NCBI GenBank assembly: GCA_024720975.1
Contig: JANJXX010000006.1
Coordinates: 1 to 59,002, forward strand
Direction: 5' to 3'
DNA from: Candidatus Panguiarchaeum symbiosum
Lineage (GTDB): Archaea; Asgardarchaeota; Njordarchaeia; Njordarchaeales; Panguiarchaeaceae
Length of the DNA stretch: 59,002 nt
Both the position numbers and the translations under genes were made by a program. Positions 46,751 through 54,258 of this stretch are shown here, piece after piece. Every line of letters begins with the position of its first letter. Positions within the stretch are counted from its first letter, which is position 1. Below the pieces are notes generated by a model. That model had not been told where the DNA came from and ran no database searches. It saw only the letters and a program-made list of their open reading frames with translations.

Positions 46751-46970
46751 CTGAAAGCTCCGCTCTTCAGGGCGGAAATGATGATATAGCAAGGTTTTAA
46801 ATCCTGTATCCTTTGGTATATCCTGTTAATTCGAGCCATATCCCTGAGCCCTACATTATGCGGGATAAGGTAATACGCCTGAGACTGGCCGGGGCTGAAC
46901 CAGCAGGAGCCAGGAATTTAGCTCAAACCTTTCAGATCCTTGCTCTTCAGATTAAGAAGGAGGTCAAAAG
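46751..46970 (+). repeat. Long copy of the CTGAAAGC repeat (about 220 bases)
   Basis: Begins CTGAAAGCTCCGCTCTTCAG, then GGCGG. It aligns with the copy at 35281 for most of its length. Its right half has an open frame with MRDKVIRLRLAGAEPAGA and closes with a second hairpin-like end GCTCTTCAGATTAAGAAGGA followed by GGTCA at 46962-46966. Probably the relic of a tnpB 3' end. Confidence 0.5.
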
Positions 46971-47097
46971 ATCTCGCCATTCAGAACTTTGAATATGTAC
47001 GATCTATAGGATTTAAACAATCGCTTCTTTTTTAAGTCTCATTGCTTATGATGTATTCACTGCTGCCTCTGTCATTAGGAGTTTGAGGTGTTTGGAT

Positions 47098-47976
47098 ATG
47101 ATGAAGCCAGCCATTATAGCTCATGGTGGGGCGGGTGATGTTCCACTAGATCTCGCTAAAAAGCGCCTTGATGGTGTCATTGAGGCAGTCTCTTATGCAT
47201 GGGATCTACTCATTAGTGGGGACTCTGCTTTAAATGCTGTTGTCGAGGCCGTTCGTATAATGGAGGATAATCCATGGCTTAACGCAGGGCGTGGCTCAAG
47301 CTTAAATGCAGATGGATATGTGGAGATGGATGCTCTTGTTATGGATGGCACTACCCTGAAGGCTGGCGCTGTTGCTGCAGTGAGAAGAATCAGAAATCCA
47401 ATTTTGCTTGCGCGTTTAGTGATGGAGAGAACAAATCACATTTTATTGGTTGGAGAGGGCGCTGAGAAGTTTGCCCAATCACAGGGAATGAAGCTTGTTG
47501 ACCCTGAGGAGCTTATTGTGCCTTATCAAAGGGAGAAATGGGAGAAAGCCAAGATGACTAGTGGTGCGTCCATTGATACTGTCGGGGCTGTAGCTCTGGA
47601 CTTCGAAGGGAATATAGCTGTAGCTGTTTCTACAGGTGGGTTATTTATGAAACTTCCAGGGCGCGTTGGCGATACACCAATAATTGGTGCTGGTGGGTAT
47701 GCTGATAGCAATATTGGCGGTGCATGTGCCACTGGACTTGGTGAGGCTGCTATGCGTGTTTTGCTCTCTAAGAAAATCGTTGATCTGCTAGAGATGGGAT
47801 ATGATCCTCAAACCGCAGCGAGGATGGGAATAGAATACATGGAGAAAAGAACCAATGGTTCATGTGGTGTTATAGTTCTCGATAAATTTGGGAGAGTGGG
47901 ATTCTATAAGAATACAAGAATGCTACTATATGCCTATAAGACTAAAGATAAGTTTGATGCGCAAATCTACATTTAA
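47098..47976 (+). CDS. Isoaspartyl peptidase/L-asparaginase (Ntn-hydrolase)
   Basis: A 292-residue plant-type asparaginase. IIAHGGAGDVP opens the fold. The autocleavage site is before Thr161 in SIDTVGAVALD, and the substrate loop is GGLFMKLPGRVGDTPIIGAG then GGACATGLGEAA. All expected active-site residues are present. The enzyme self-cleaves and then removes isoaspartyl residues from peptides or hydrolyses asparagine, a repair or peptide-use role fitting hot environments where isoaspartate forms fast. ATG 47098 follows GAGGTG; the TTG at 47083 upstream is rejected. Confidence 0.9.
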   Translation: MMKPAIIAHGGAGDVPLDLAKKRLDGVIEAVSYAWDLLISGDSALNAVVEAVRIMEDNPWLNAGRGSSLNADGYVEMDALVMDGTTLKAGAVAAVRRIRNPILLARLVMERTNHILLVGEGAEKFAQSQGMKLVDPEELIVPYQREKWEKAKMTSGASIDTVGAVALDFEGNIAVAVSTGGLFMKLPGRVGDTPIIGAGGYADSNIGGACATGLGEAAMRVLLSKKIVDLLEMGYDPQTAARMGIEYMEKRTNGSCGVIVLDKFGRVGFYKNTRMLLYAYKTKDKFDAQIYI

Positions 47977-47999
47977 TCAACTCTAAAACAGATAGTAAT

Positions 48000-49073
48000 T
48001 CATTGAATCACAATTTTTGGTTTTTGACCTTCCTCTGCAACTACTTTTACGACAACACTATCAGTTAATTTCAAAACTTTTGCCTCTTCTTTACTTATGT
48101 AGATTGCATATCCAGCTCCAAGCTTTGATACTTTTCTTACTGATGCAGACAAAACCCCGCTCTCACCCTTGAGTACCTTAGAGGCCAACTTCACGACGCC
48201 TCTTAATATAACTCTTCGTTCGATAAACTCAGATAGAATTATTGCCTTTTTGAGCTGCCTAAGGTCAGCCTCAATATCTTTGAGAATATTGACTAATTCG
48301 GGTTTAGACTCTAAGGTTGGAGGTATGAATGGTATTGCCCCGCCCTGAATAATTGTCTTAGCTAACTCTATGCTCCCCTCGACTTCATGTAACCGCTGAA
48401 ATAACTCAACCTCACTGTTCACCCTAAAGCTTATTCTGACGCTTTCAAACAACTTTTGAATCTTCCCCAGGAACTCCGTTACATTAAACACTCTAAGAGA
48501 ACCATCACTATCAGGTACATAAGTTAGCACAGAACCATTAGCCTTCCAACTCAGTATTGGGAGGTAAATATTGTTTAAACCTACATTCGATTGAAACCAT
48601 CCATTTTCATCTGGAAGCGAAATATAAGCATCAGAGAATAGTCTTCCAACTTTCTTCACGTCTGAAATCACCTGAAATTTCATATCAAGAAATCTAACGA
48701 CAAATCCGCCGAGCAGCCTGAAGGCTTCGGTAGGTCTATCATATGCATATGTTTCATATATTGACCTTAGCGCACCTCTAAGACGATCAGGACTGCAACT
48801 TTTGCTAACTGCCAGTATTGGTATGTCATCTGCAAAATCTCCACGAATCTCGGGATATTCGGCCAGGATAGCAGTCAGATATTCTAGGTAGGCTTTGGAG
48901 ATTTCTGGAATAAAATTCTTCACAAGTATATGCTCATTGGTCTCACTAATTACTATGGTGTGCCTATCGTCCTGGGTTAATTGGATGTAAAACTCCTCGT
49001 TTAACTCATTATAATCCCTGTTTAATAGCTCACGAAGAATTTCAGCAACAACTCTAGTTGTCAAATGAGACAT
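48000..49073 (-). CDS. Unknown protein with AbrB/SpoVT-like C-terminus
   Basis: A 357-residue soluble protein. Residues 1-300 are unrecognised, alpha/beta, ending in a helical region (ADLRQLKKAIILSEFIERR). The last 45 residues, VRKVSKLGAGYAIYISKEEA then VLKLTDSVVVKVV, read like a swapped-hairpin AbrB domain, a DNA-binding or dimerisation element. It is divergent from the 577-residue gene at 49217 with a 140-base gap containing a strong palindrome. It could be a regulator of that pair. Function is unknown; the AbrB reading is by eye. Confidence 0.6.
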   Translation of the reverse strand: MSHLTTRVVAEILRELLNRDYNELNEEFYIQLTQDDRHTIVISETNEHILVKNFIPEISKAYLEYLTAILAEYPEIRGDFADDIPILAVSKSCSPDRLRGALRSIYETYAYDRPTEAFRLLGGFVVRFLDMKFQVISDVKKVGRLFSDAYISLPDENGWFQSNVGLNNIYLPILSWKANGSVLTYVPDSDGSLRVFNVTEFLGKIQKLFESVRISFRVNSEVELFQRLHEVEGSIELAKTIIQGGAIPFIPPTLESKPELVNILKDIEADLRQLKKAIILSEFIERRVILRGVVKLASKVLKGESGVLSASVRKVSKLGAGYAIYISKEEAKVLKLTDSVVVKVVAEEGQKPKIVIQ

Positions 49074-49206
49074 TCTACGTCAACCTACTTATCAAAACTG
49101 CATCAATGCTAACTATATCAAATAATATGCTAATCTACAGATAAAATAGCATAATACAGACCGAAAATATTAAATTCAATATTATATGCAAAGTATGTTA
49201 GTATGT

Positions 49207-49227
49207 ATGTTAAACAATGTTTAACAT
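49207..49227. promoter_or_regulatory. Near-perfect palindrome at the head of the 577-residue gene
   Basis: ATGTTAAAC, AAT, GTTTAACAT gives nine-base perfect arms with a three-base spacer. It overlaps the ATG of the downstream frame at 49217. A second inverted repeat (TATGCTA and TAGCATA arms, near 49125-49155) lies upstream. Probably an operator in the divergent promoter region. Confidence 0.5.
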
Positions 49228-50950
49228 TATGTTATACGTAAGAAGGGCTAGGTGTCTTACTCTGTACCAGAGTCCAGAGATCAGAAGCTACCTAGAACAC
49301 ATAGAGAGGGAAACATCAATCTATGGAAAGATCAGTGACGCCACTGCCATAAAACTGGTGGATAGTCTAAGTACTATTAGCAGTGATCAAACTTTAGCTT
49401 CAGCTCTGAGGAAATTCTTCAATGTACTGTCAGGAAGTAAGAGTTGGGATTTTGCATTCTTCGTTCCATATACTATAGATAAGGGCTTAAATGATGCATG
49501 CGTCGCTAATATTGTTAGCGACAGCAAACAAATTCTCATTAGAGCATTTAATGAGGCTGCTAGAATACCGAGTCTTAACGCACAGAATTATGCTTACATG
49601 ACAGTAATTAAAGGTCTGTATTCGTGTGGATTAACCCGCATCGGTGATAATCTCTCTCGCTCGCTAACCAAAAATGTTAATGACATTTCTTCCTTAGAGC
49701 GCTATATGTATGTTGCTAGAGCTATAGCAGTGAAGGATTTTGATGAATCGGACAATGCGTTTATGCTAATTAAAGCGAAAATTAATCAAATCAGAGAAGA
49801 CCTTAGCAAGGCAGTTCTCCTGGTTAAGCTTGCACATCATATATCAAAGACACTTAATGACGCAGAAGGAAAAAGGATTGCCACTGAATGCCTAAGGGAA
49901 AGTCTAGAGATCAAGAACGGTTCAGCTATAGATCACGTAAAGTACCTGTCCTTAGCTCTACCTTATATATTCTCAGTGGATCTGACTCTTGGATCCAAAT
50001 TGCTTGATTCCCTGCTCTATTCAGTAATCTCCAGAAGAAATTGGGTTGAACACTGTAGGCAATTTCTAGAGAATTGTGATCTAGTCATTGATAGTGTTGA
50101 AAGAATTCTTAGGATTGAAAATTGGGTTCACCGCATTTACACAGAGAAACGAATATCTAAGGCGGATTATTACAGGCTTATAGCAGCAACAAGAGGTGTT
50201 ATTGTTTACTTGGACCCATTCTATGCATCTGCCATAATTACTTCAAATCATAGTCCTGTTGCTGGAGTTTCTACTCAGAGCGTTGAAGCTTCAGTTGATA
50301 TAATAAAGAGCCTAACTAGACTCAATATCTCCACAGCTTACGAACTATCTTCAACGTTAATGCGCGAGCTAATTGCCGAGAATAGACACTCAGAAGCCAT
50401 AGAGCTATGCGCCGAGCTGCAACAATACTTTCCTATGAAGACTCGAGAACAGTATGACTTTATCATACTCCCTTCCCTTAAGAAGCTCAATAGAAGCCAG
50501 ATAATTCAACTACTTCCAAGTCTATCATTATTAAACACAAGTAGTGTGGTAGACTTAATTAAAAACCTGTTGAGGAGCATAGAGAAAGTCTCTAATCCAC
50601 TGATACGAGCCCTTGAGGTAGCGAAGATAGCATCAGCAATACATAAAGGTCAGCCAACCTGGAGTAAGCAGCTTCTCTTGTATGCTGAGGAACTTGTGGA
50701 GGGATATGACTGGGAGAAAAAAGCAGATGTTATCGAGATTATCATTGAAACTCTTATAAAAATCGATGAACGAGTTGGTTTAAAGAAGTTCCAGAAATTG
50801 ATAAGTTCAATAGCTGAAACTAATCCCAAAGTAGCAACTCGTATTATCGAAAGACTAATGCCACACTTGAAGTATCATGAAACAAGAACGATAACAAAGC
50901 AACTCCTTCAATATGCTACAGAAAACAAGAAAAATGATGTTAAGGACTGA
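49217..50950 (+). CDS. Unknown alpha-helical repeat protein
   Basis: A 577-residue protein, almost entirely helical, with repeated pairs such as KAVLLVKLAHHISKTLND and LRSIEKVSNPLIRALEVAK that resemble TPR/HEAT-type solenoids. No signal peptide, no membrane helix, no enzyme motif. The start is uncertain: ATG 49217 lies inside a palindrome, ATG 49229 has no ribosome binding site, and a GGTGTC at 49251 would favour an unusual CTG at 49262. The stop codon is the end of a repeat copy, so the C-terminus may be shorter or longer than its ancestor. Likely a scaffold or partner protein. Function unknown. Confidence 0.6.
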   Translation: MFNIMLYVRRARCLTLYQSPEIRSYLEHIERETSIYGKISDATAIKLVDSLSTISSDQTLASALRKFFNVLSGSKSWDFAFFVPYTIDKGLNDACVANIVSDSKQILIRAFNEAARIPSLNAQNYAYMTVIKGLYSCGLTRIGDNLSRSLTKNVNDISSLERYMYVARAIAVKDFDESDNAFMLIKAKINQIREDLSKAVLLVKLAHHISKTLNDAEGKRIATECLRESLEIKNGSAIDHVKYLSLALPYIFSVDLTLGSKLLDSLLYSVISRRNWVEHCRQFLENCDLVIDSVERILRIENWVHRIYTEKRISKADYYRLIAATRGVIVYLDPFYASAIITSNHSPVAGVSTQSVEASVDIIKSLTRLNISTAYELSSTLMRELIAENRHSEAIELCAELQQYFPMKTREQYDFIILPSLKKLNRSQIIQLLPSLSLLNTSSVVDLIKNLLRSIEKVSNPLIRALEVAKIASAIHKGQPTWSKQLLLYAEELVEGYDWEKKADVIEIIIETLIKIDERVGLKKFQKLISSIAETNPKVATRIIERLMPHLKYHETRTITKQLLQYATENKKNDVKD

Positions 50951-50989
50951 CCTCCTCCCCGTCCTAAAGTGCGGGGCTTTCGGTTGTAA
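50948..50989 (-). repeat. Short hairpin repeat copy supplying a stop codon
   Basis: Plus strand TGACCTCCTCCCCGTCCTAA followed by AGTGCGGGGCTTTCGGTTGTAA. The arms CCCCG and CGGGG form a hairpin. Its first TGA is the stop of the 577-residue gene, as at 17298-17300. It is the best-conserved short copy. Confidence 0.6.
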
Positions 50990-50998
50990 TCCCAAGCT

Positions 50999-51655
50999 TC
51001 AGGGGAATTCTAGGACTAGAATCTTTGTCTCCTCTGGTAATTTATCGGGTATATCCCAAGTATTGCTTCCTGCTCTTATGATCTCGCCCTTCCATAATTT
51101 TATGAATTCATCAATCGTACTTAGCTTGCCGAAAACTCCCGGATTTAATTTTCTGTGTTTATAGTGCATTGGGACAGCAATCCTTGGATTAAGTTGTGCA
51201 ATTACATTCAGTGCTTCCTTGGGATTAATTGTGTACACACCACCCACTGGTATAAATAGGAAGTCTGGGCGACCAAAACTTAAGATCTCTTTAGCCTGCC
51301 CCTCTGTGAGAACGTGACCCAAATCCCCAAGGTGTACAAATACTTTGCCGCCATATTTTACGACATAAATTACATTCTTTCCTCTTAAACTACCACCTCT
51401 TGGATCGTGGGCCACTTCTACGCCTTTAATTACCGCGGATCCAATAGTTCTTTCACCCTTTGCACCTATAAGACAGCTCTTTGCCACACTACAATTGTTA
51501 TGGTCAAAGTGATCATGAGAGCATAAAGCTAGGTCGGCATGAACTTTGAGCTCAATTTCACCTGTGCCACTTCCATATGGGTCAAAAATTATAGACTTGG
51601 GCTCCTCTGTTCCCTGAATTTCGAAGCAAGCATGTCCATGATATAGCAGCTTCAT
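50999..51655 (-). CDS. Metallo-beta-lactamase-fold hydrolase, UPF0173/COG2220 type
   Basis: A 218-residue protein with GHACFEI near the start, the metal motif SHDHFDH (HxHxDH) near residue 47, EVAHDPRGG, HLGDLGHV and a final VPMHYKH, giving the full ligand set of the family. It lacks long insertions, like UPF0173. Members hydrolyse varied phosphate or lactone esters; none can be named here. ATG 51655 follows GGTGAT. It is convergent with the 577-residue gene, the stops being 49 bases apart with a repeat copy between. Confidence 0.85.
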   Translation of the reverse strand: MKLLYHGHACFEIQGTEEPKSIIFDPYGSGTGEIELKVHADLALCSHDHFDHNNCSVAKSCLIGAKGERTIGSAVIKGVEVAHDPRGGSLRGKNVIYVVKYGGKVFVHLGDLGHVLTEGQAKEILSFGRPDFLFIPVGGVYTINPKEALNVIAQLNPRIAVPMHYKHRKLNPGVFGKLSTIDEFIKLWKGEIIRAGSNTWDIPDKLPEETKILVLEFP

Positions 51656-51755
51656 AGAAAATCACCAATATGCTAGCAAGAAGAATAAAAATAGACTTTA
51701 AATACAGAAGCTCTGATTACCAAAAGTGTCAAAGTCACAAAGAAAAAAGACTGAG

Positions 51756-51930
51756 CTATAGAGTTGCCCTTTCAAATACAATAAGAGCCATACTCACAAA
51801 CAAAATCATCAACATTATAAGCGCTATTAGGTCCACTAGGACACCCATTACTGACATACCAAGCGCAAGACCCCTAACAAGATCTACACCATAAGTTAGT
51901 GGACTGTGTCTTCCGTAAAAGTTTTTAAGC
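51756..51930 (-). pseudogene. 3' remnant of an ABC-2 type permease
   Basis: On the minus strand a frame reads LKNFYGRHSPLTYGVDLVRG, then about 35 residues of a membrane helix (MGVLVDLIALIMLMILFVSM), ending FERATL and TAG at 51756-51758. This is the C-terminal end of a DrrB-like exporter permease. It has no start and is followed upstream by the mobile element at about 51930. It pairs with the truncated ATPase at 53488-54154; the rest of the permease (about 200 residues) is missing. Confidence 0.65.
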
Positions 51931-51976
51931 TGTTTTAGCTACTATAGATACTTGGAATCAAGAGAGGTACTAGGTG

Positions 51977-52132
51977 GTGTCCGAGAAGCTCTATAGAACT
52001 AGTGAGGTTGCCGAGTTACTGAGCATTAGTGTTTCTACTGTTAAAAAGTGGATAAAGCAGGGTAGACTGCACGCTCTCAGAGTCGGGAAGCTGTGGATGA
52101 TCCCGGAGAGCGAAGTCAGGAGAACACCATAG
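51977..52132 (+). CDS. MerR-type HTH fragment of an IS607 TnpA
   Basis: A 51-residue protein beginning with GTG after AGGTG. It has the MerR-like pattern LYRTSEVAELLSISVSTVKK followed by WIKQGRLHALRVGKLWMIPE, the DNA-binding head of IS607 serine transposases. The catalytic resolvase domain (about 140 residues with the nucleophilic Ser) is absent; TAG stops it six bases before tnpB. It cannot move the element alone but could still bind DNA. It could be a deletion remnant or a kept regulator. Confidence 0.65.
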   Translation: MSEKLYRTSEVAELLSISVSTVKKWIKQGRLHALRVGKLWMIPESEVRRTP

Positions 52133-52138
52133 AAGGGG

Positions 52139-53452
52139 TTGTTGGGAACGGTCACCAAAACTATTCAGAAGACGCTGAAGATTAAGCTTGTACCAGTCTC
52201 CAAGAGAGATAAGGTTCTTGTACATTGCCTGCTAAGCGATTACACAAACCTTCTCACGGATGCTTTGAACATAGTAGTTAAAAACGATGTGAGGAGCAGG
52301 AAGAAGGCTCACGAGTTCTGCTATAGGTATCTCAGAGAAAGGTATCCGCATCTCCACAACAAATACGTTGAAGAAGCATACAAGAGGGCTCTCTCAGTAT
52401 ACAGAAGCTACAGGAGGCTTCTCAGAAAGTGGATGAAGCACAAGCGAGGGAACCCGCCTTCACCACCAAGCGTTGATGTGAACAGAGTGGTTGATCTACA
52501 CATCGATACGTTCAGAATCGAGGAAGAAAACATCTTCAAAATCCTCAGGTTGTCCATTGGTGGTGGCGAGTATGCTAAGTTTATCATGCTGGTTTACGAC
52601 CATGCGTTGAGAGAGCTCAGTAATGCTAAAGTCTCTAACTCGAAGATCATCGTAGATAGAGATGCCCTATACCTTCTCCTAACCATTAGAAAGAATGTTG
52701 AGGTGTTTGAGCACAGGAATAAGCTGGTGATTGATATCAACGAGGATAGCGTAGCATGCCTCCTCGTAGACTATGAGAAAAGTAGAGCTGTGCTCTTCAC
52801 GATAAGCTACAAGATAAGCAGGTTACGAATGAACTACAGGAGGATTCGAAGATCTATTCAGAGAAAAGTGGACAACATCTACGAGAGGAACAAGTTGCTG
52901 GAGAAGTACGGTGCTAGAGAGAGGAACAGAGTTGAGGATATAGTGAAGAAGGTTACAACTGTTATAGCTGAAATCGCTAGAATGCACAAAGCGGATATTG
53001 TTAGAGAGAACCTGGAGAACATGAAGATGAACAGTAGGAAAAGTAGTAGAAAGCTAAACTACAGGCTTCAAACACTTCCATATAGAAAGATGATATTCAA
53101 CCTAGAGTACAAAGCGTACGAGAGAGGCTTTAACGTCGTTGAAGTTGATGCTAAGAAAACCTCTATAACGTGCCCATCCTGCTGGTACGTGGACAAGGAG
53201 AACAGAAGCGACGACAGATTCAAGTGCAAGAAATGCGGATTCGAGTTTAACTCACACTATGTAGCTTGCCTAAACCTCTTCTCCCGCCTCAATGACGGCG
53301 TGGTAGCCATCAGAGGCGGGAGAATATATGCATACCTCGAGGCGGGCTCAGTGGTGCCCGTCGATGTAGCTCCCGATGACCCTGCGATAGGTGAGCAGGT
53401 GACGAGGGAGAAGCCCGTGTTGACAATACCCAAGATAATCAAAAACACCTGA
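52139..53452 (+). CDS. tnpB: TnpB, IS607/IS605-type RNA-guided nuclease homologue
   Basis: A 437-residue protein. The RuvC parts are VIDINEDSVACLLVDY (first Asp) and ADIVRENLENMK (Glu), followed by the zinc ribbon TCPSC and CKKC. The third acidic site, normally in DxNAAxN, reads FNSHYVACLNL, where His replaces Asp, so cleavage may be impaired. A 50-residue tail (GGRIYAYLEAGSVVPVDVAP) is of the kind seen in crenarchaeal TnpB. The start is TTG 52139 (or 52142). The 3' end carries strong inverted repeats. In active elements TnpB protects the element by cutting empty sites with a guide RNA. Confidence 0.8.
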   Translation: MLGTVTKTIQKTLKIKLVPVSKRDKVLVHCLLSDYTNLLTDALNIVVKNDVRSRKKAHEFCYRYLRERYPHLHNKYVEEAYKRALSVYRSYRRLLRKWMKHKRGNPPSPPSVDVNRVVDLHIDTFRIEEENIFKILRLSIGGGEYAKFIMLVYDHALRELSNAKVSNSKIIVDRDALYLLLTIRKNVEVFEHRNKLVIDINEDSVACLLVDYEKSRAVLFTISYKISRLRMNYRRIRRSIQRKVDNIYERNKLLEKYGARERNRVEDIVKKVTTVIAEIARMHKADIVRENLENMKMNSRKSSRKLNYRLQTLPYRKMIFNLEYKAYERGFNVVEVDAKKTSITCPSCWYVDKENRSDDRFKCKKCGFEFNSHYVACLNLFSRLNDGVVAIRGGRIYAYLEAGSVVPVDVAPDDPAIGEQVTREKPVLTIPKIIKNT

Positions 53453-53487
53453 ACAAACCCAAATAAGCAACACGGGCAACCACTTTA
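53281..53487 (+). ncRNA. Candidate omega/reRNA scaffold at the tnpB 3' end
   Basis: Three inverted repeats lie in order: CTCCCGCCTC with GAGGCGGGAG (53281-53290 and 53313-53322, 22-base loop), CGGGC with GCCCG (53343-53347 and 53356-53360), and GCCCGTGTTG with CAACACGGGC (53413-53422 and 53468-53477). The last encloses the tnpB stop and ends about ten bases before the element boundary, where the guide of a TnpB RNA would begin. This layout is known for TnpB guide RNAs; expression is not shown. Confidence 0.5.
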
Positions 53488-54154
53488 ACTCATCGGGTGT
53501 GCCAATAGCAATTATTTTGCCGAAGTCAATAATCGCTATTCTATCGCACAGAGCATCGGCCTCCTCCAAATAGTGAGTCGTGAGAAGAATCGTTACATCC
53601 TTTTCCTTTTTTATCCTGCGTATAAACTCCCACGTATAAGCCCTGGTGTGGGGATCAAGACCGAGTGTTGGCTCATCTAGGAAGAGTATTTCTGGCTCAT
53701 TAAGCAAACTCCTAGCTATCTCTAGTCTTCTAATCATTCCACCGCTGTATTTCCTCACAGGAACATCTTTCCACTTCTCAAGTCCCATGAATTTCAATGC
53801 ATCAAAAATCCTCTCCTTAAGAACACCACCTGCCAGTCCATATAGCTTTCCATAAACCCAGAGATTCTCGTACCCAGTCAAATTTCTATCCACTGTGACA
53901 TCTTGAAAAACGATGCCAATTTTCTCTCTGACAGCCTTTGACTCCCTTATTACATCATATCCTCCCACGAGAGCTGTCCCCTCAGTAGGCTTTAGAATAG
54001 TAGCTAACATATGTATTGTAGTGGTTTTGCCAGCACCATTAGGACCAAGCAAACCAAAGATTTCACCCTGTGCTATCTCTATATTTATGTGATCAACTGC
54101 CACAAGATTACCAAACCTCTTAGTCAAATTGAAGGTCTTTATTGCTGGTCCCAC
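53488..54154 (-). pseudogene. ABC exporter ATPase truncated by the element
   Basis: The first 225 or so residues are intact: Walker A GPNGAGKTTTIHML, Q-loop VFQDVTVDR, signature KYSGGMIRRLEIA, Walker B ILFLDEPTLGLD and the switch His LTTHYLEE. After AIGTPDELK the frame runs into tnpB antisense sequence (about 45 foreign residues to a stop at 53348). The family normally continues about 90 residues. All ATP-site motifs survive, so a folded but partnerless protein is possible; the matching permease is reduced to a tail at 51756. GTG 54154 after GGTGAT is the likely start. Confidence 0.75.
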
Positions 54155-54202
54155 AACAATCACCACTATCCAAACATTTTGAATGTTTATCTATTTATTT
54201 AA

Positions 54203-54224
54203 ATATATCAAAATGATATATCAT
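54203..54224. promoter_or_regulatory. Probable PadR operator between divergent genes
   Basis: ATATATCA, AAA, TGATATAT is a perfect inverted repeat (54203-54221), overlapped by the perfect palindrome ATGATATATCAT (54213-54224). It sits in the middle of the gap between the exporter ATPase and padR genes, where PadR repressors usually bind. Confidence 0.55.
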
Positions 54225-54258
54225 AGTGTAGTATACTTTGCCTTCACATGTGGTGGTA

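Larger units (their letters stand above)
51931..53486 (+). mobile_element. IS607-like element with tnpB, inserted in an ABC exporter
   Basis: Carries a MerR-type HTH gene (51977-52132) and tnpB (52139-53452), the order of IS607 elements. The left side abuts a permease remnant and the right side abuts the ATPase coding frame, which breaks after TPDELK. Edges are inferred to within about 10-20 bases. A ten-base inverted repeat (53413-53422 and 53468-53477) encloses the tnpB stop near the right edge. I do not see terminal inverted repeats, as expected for IS607. Confidence 0.6.

Noticed and set aside
35281..46970. tRNA or RNase P RNA within the long repeats
   Set aside because: No cloverleaf arms, no T-loop motif and no RNase P conserved cores could be found.
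53348..53487. C-terminal 45 residues of the exporter ATPase frame
   Set aside because: They are antisense to tnpB and to the hairpin region, so they are read-through and not part of the original protein.
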